Positions 59,910 to 64,000 of a DNA stretch of 64,000 nucleotides are shown piece by piece. Under the pieces are notes generated by a model. That model was not told the DNA's origin. It did not search any database and saw only the letters and a list, made by a program, of their open reading frames with translations. The first letter of the stretch is position 1, and each line of letters opens with the position of its first letter. A program made the translations under genes and the position numbers. Origin of the DNA: Maratus speciosus (taxonomy: Eukaryota; Arthropoda; Arachnida; Araneae; Salticidae); contig OZ010791.1 of NCBI GenBank assembly GCA_963932465.1, forward strand, positions 156,296,012 through 156,360,011. The letters are read 5' to 3'.

Positions 59910-62900
59910 GTGAAAATGGGAATGTTTATCTGAGAATCGATATTATCCTAAAGACAGAAATTCCGGGTCAATAAAACTGATTTATACAATATAAAAATTA
60001 CTCGGAAAAGTTTCCGAAAATCGATGCAGTAAAATAAACTATTATTTTTAATGTTAATGCTGCAAATTTACCATGTTTATCTGTAAAACATGCTTGTTGA
60101 ACATGGGAATGTTTATCTGAGAATTAATAGTATCCTAAAGACCGAAATTCCGGGTCCATAAACCTGATTAACACACTGTAAAAGTTACTCGGAAACGTTT
60201 CCTAAAATCAGTGCAGAAAAAAAACTGTTAATTTTAATCCTAATGCTGCTAATTTACCATGTTTATCTGTAAAGCATGTTTGTTGAACATGGAAATGTTC
60301 ATCTGAGAATTGATTGTATCCTAAAGACGGATATTCCGGGTCCATAAAATTGACTTATACAATATCAAAATTACTCGGAATCCCTTTCGAAAATCGGTGC
60401 AGTAAAAGAAACTATTAATGTTAATGCTGTTATTTTACTTACATGTTTGTTGAACATGGCAATGTTTATCTGAGAATTGATAGCATCCTAAAGACCGATA
60501 TTGCGGGTCCATAAAACTGATTTATACAATATAAAAATTACTTGGAAAAGTTTCCGAAAATCGGTGCAGTAAAAGAAACTATTAATTTTAATGTTAATGC
60601 TGCTAATTTACCATGTTTATCTGTAAAACATGTTTGTTGAACATGGGAATGTTTATCTGAGAATTGATAGTATCCTACAGACCGATATTCCGGGTCCTAA
60701 AAAGAATGCTGTTAATTTACTAACATGTTTGTTGAACATTGGAATGTTCATCTGGGAACTGATAGTATCCTAAATACCGATATTCCGGGACCATAAAACT
60801 GACTTATACAATATCAAAATTACTCGGAAACGTTTTCTAAAATAGGTGCAGTAAAAGAAACTATTAATGTTAATGCTGTTAATTTACTAACATGTTTGTT
60901 GAACTTGGAAATGTTTATCTGAGAATTGATAGTATCCTAAAGACCGATATTCTGCGTCCACAAAACTGATTTATACAACATAAAAATTACTCGGAAACGT
61001 TTCCGAAAATCGGTGCAGTAAAATATACTATTAATTTTAATGTTAATGCTGCTAATTTACCATGTTTATCTGTAAAACATGTTTGTTGAACATGGGAATG
61101 TTTATCTGTGAATTGATAGTATCCTACAGACCGATATTCCGGGTCCTAAAAAGAATGCTGTTAATTTACTAACATGTTTGTTGAACATGGAAATGTTTAT
61201 CTGAGAATTGATAGTATCCTAAAGACCGATATTCCGGGTCCATAAAACTGATTTATACAATATAAAAATTACTCGGAAACGTTTCCGAAAATCGGTGCAG
61301 TAAAATATACTGTTAATTTTAATGTTAATGCTGCTAATTTACCATGTTTATCTGTAAAACATGTTTGTTGAACATGGGAATGTTTATCTGTGAATTGATA
61401 GTATCCTACAGACCGATATTCCGGGTCCTAAAAAGAATGCTGTTAATTTACTAACATGTTTGTTGAACATGGAAATGTTTATGTGAGAATTGATAGTATC
61501 CTAAAGACCGATATTCCGGGTCCATAAAACTGATTAACACACTATAAAAATAACTCGGAAGCGTTTCCGAAAATCAGTGCAGTAAAATAACTATTAAGTT
61601 TAATGCTAATGCTGCTAATTTACCATGTTTATTTTTGAAATATAATTTTGAACACGGAAATGTTTATCTGAGAATTCATAGTATCCTAAAGACCGATATT
61701 CCAGGTTCATAAAACTGATTAATACACTATAAAAGTTACTCTTAAACATTTCCGAAAACCGGTGCAGTAAAAGACACTATTAATTTTAATGTTAATGCTA
61801 TTAATTTACCATGTTTATATGTGAAACATGTTTGTTGAACATGGGAATGTTTATCTGAGAATTGATAGCATCCTAAAGACCGATATTCCGGGTCCATAAA
61901 ACTAATTTATACAATATAAAAATTACTCGGAAACGTTTCCGAAAATCGGTGCAGTAAAAGAAACTATTAATGTTAACGCTGTTAATTTACTAACATGTTT
62001 GTTGAACATGGAAATGTTTATCTGAGAATTTATAGTATCCTAAAGACCGATATTACGGGTCAATAAAACTGATTTATACAATATAAAAATTACTCGGAAA
62101 CGTTTCCTAAAATCAGTGCAGAAAAAAAAAAAACTGTTAATTTTAATCCTAATGCTGCTAATTTACCATGTTTATCTGTACAGCATGTTTGTTGAACATG
62201 GAAATGTTCATCTGAGAATTGATTGTATCCTAAAGACCGATATTCCGGGTCCATAAAATTGACTTATACAATATCAAAATTACTCGCAATCCTTTTCGAA
62301 AATCGGTGCAGTAAAAGAAACTATTAATGTTAATGCTGTTAATTTACTTACATGTTTGTTGAACATGGCAACGTTTATCTGAGAATTGATAGTATCCTAA
62401 AGACCGATATTGCGGGTCCATAAAACTGATTTATACAATATAAAAATTACTTGGAAAAGTTTCCGAAAATCGGTGCAGTAAAAGAAACTATTAATTTTAA
62501 TGTTAATGCTGGTAATTTACCATGTTTATCTGTAAAACATGTTTGTTGAACATGGGAATGTTTATCTGAGAATTGATAGTATCCTACAGACCGATATTCC
62601 GGGTCCTAAAAAGAATGCTGTTAATTTACTAACATGTTTGTTGAACATGGGAATGTTCATCTGGGAACTGATAGTATCCTAAATACCGATATTCCGGGTC
62701 CATAAAACTGACTTATACAATATCAAAATTACTCGGAAACGTTTTCTAAAATAGGTGCAGTAAAAGAAACTATTAATGTTAATGCTGTTAATTTACTAAC
62801 ATGTTTGTTGAACTTGGAAATGTTTATCTGAGAATTGATAGTATCCTAACGACCGATATTCTGCGTCCATAAAACTGATTTATGCAACATAAAAATTACT

Positions 62901-64000
62901 CGGAAACGTTTCCGAAAATCGGTGCAGTAAAATATACTATTAATTTTAATGTTAATGCTGCTAATTTACCATGTTTATCTGTAAAACATGTTTGTTGAAC
63001 ATGGGAATGTTTATCTGTGAATTGATAGTATCCTACAGACCGATATTCCGGGTCCTAAAAAGAATACTGTTAATTTACTAACATGTTTGTTGAACATGGA
63101 AATGTTTATCTGAGAATTGATAGTATCCTAAAGACCGATATTCCGGGTCCATAAAACTGATTTATACAATATAAAAATTACTCGGAAACGTTTCCGAAAA
63201 TCGGTGCAGTAAAATATACTATTAATTTTAATGTTAATGCTGCTAATTTACCATGTTTATCTGTAAAACATGTTTGTTGAACATGGGAATGTTTATCTGT
63301 GAATTGATAGTATCCTACAGACCGATATTCCGGGTCCTAAAAAGAATGCTGTTAATTTACTAACATGTTTGTTGAACATGGAAATGTTTATGTGAGAATT
63401 GATAGTATCCTAAAGACCGATATTCCGGGTCCATAAAACTGATTAACACACTATAAAAATAACTCGGAAGCGTTTCCGAAAATCAGTGCAGTAAAATAAC
63501 TATTAAGTTTAATGCTAATGCTGCTAATTTACCATGTTTATTTTTGAAATATAATTTTGAACACGGAAATGTTTATCTGAGAATTCATAGTATCCAAAAG
63601 ACCGATATTCCAGGTTCATAAAACTGATTAATACACTATAAAAGTTACTCTTAAACATTTCCGAAAACCGGTGCAGTAAAAGACACTATTAATTTTAATG
63701 TTAATGCTATTAATTTACCATGTTTATATGTGAAACATGTTTGTTGAACATGGGAATGTTTATCTGAGAATTGATAGCATCCTAAAGACCGATATTCCGG
63801 GTCCATAAAGCTAATTTATACAATATAAAAATTACTCGGAAACGTTTCCGAAAGTCGGCGCAGTAAAAGAAACTATTAATGTTAACGCTGTTAATTTACT
63901 AACATGTTTGTTGAACATGGAAATGTTTATCTGAGAATTGATAGTATCCTAAAGACCGATATTCCGGGTCCATAAAACTGATTTATACAATATAAAAATT
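59910..64000. repeat. Second 6.7-kb-class copy containing a 1.9-kb duplication, cut by the window edge
   Basis: GGAAGCGTTTCCG occurs at 61557 and again at 63466, and GAATTGATTGTATCC at about 60308 and 62217. Both pairs are about 1909 bp apart, showing a nested tandem duplication. Confidence 0.8.

Larger units (their letters stand above)
30210..64000. repeat. 34-kb satellite array of 187-bp and 167-bp monomers with higher-order structure
   Basis: The core CGGAAA(C/A)GTTTCC recurs throughout, with spacings of 187, 187, 167, 187 and 172 bp across the first units. The long form has GCTGCTAATTTACCATGTTT then ATCTGTAAAACATG. The short form lacks about 20 bp there (GCTGTTAATTTACTAACATG). A third form of about 93 bp joins GGGTCC directly to TAAAAAGAATGCTGTTAAT. 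By division there are roughly 180-190 monomers; I did not count them singly. Monomers carry a perfect 14-bp palindrome and a second dyad, CATGTT...AACATG. The array continues past the right edge. Recurrent minus-strand frames of about 60 codons are by-products of homogeneous units. Confidence 0.96.

Noticed and set aside
30210..64000. CENP-B box in the satellite monomer
   Set aside because: Neither strand has the TTCG...A..CGGG pattern; some monomers have a TTCGAAAATCGG near-miss that lacks the required A and CGGG.

Overview
This window is gene-poor, AT-rich eukaryotic DNA made almost entirely of repeats and transposable elements. The tRNA-headed SINEs, the mariner-type HTH fragment and the gag type suggest an arthropod, most likely an arachnid such as a spider. 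That assignment is an inference from element style, since no host gene is present to confirm it. I see no host protein-coding gene that I would defend. The only convincing coding sequences belong to an LTR retrotransposon and a broken mariner-like transposase.

Layout. 1-6384: head-to-tail repeat of about 1.4-1.5 kb. 6385-10716: a long-TIR DNA element inserted in that repeat. It contains a tRNA-like sequence split by a second element with a 9-bp target duplication, a hairpin MITE and a 239-bp SINE. 10719-19522: a scrap of the 1.4-kb repeat, an AT microsatellite, a 327-bp tandem satellite split by a 5.5-kb LTR retrotransposon on the minus strand, and a small MITE. 19523-20430: the rest of the interrupted 1.4-kb unit. 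20431-29042: degenerate 1.4-kb relatives, a mariner-like element carrying a SINE and a long hairpin, a pogo/Tigger-like element, and a foldback element with an internal 101-bp tandem array. 30041-64000: a satellite of 187-bp and 167-bp monomers arranged in higher-order repeats, running off the right edge, with one inverted monomer at its left edge.

The insertions can be un-nested from the sequence itself. Target duplications and uninterrupted sister copies show the order in which elements landed. The LTR element is young: its two 916-bp LTRs differ at about 16 positions counted by eye. It encodes gag and protease-region sequence but has no visible reverse transcriptase or integrase, so it must borrow enzymes if it still moves. 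Its leader has a plausible 770-nt intron ending two bases before the gag ATG. The 34-kb satellite, its strand switch and its higher-order structure fit pericentromeric or centromeric heterochromatin, but sequence alone cannot place it.
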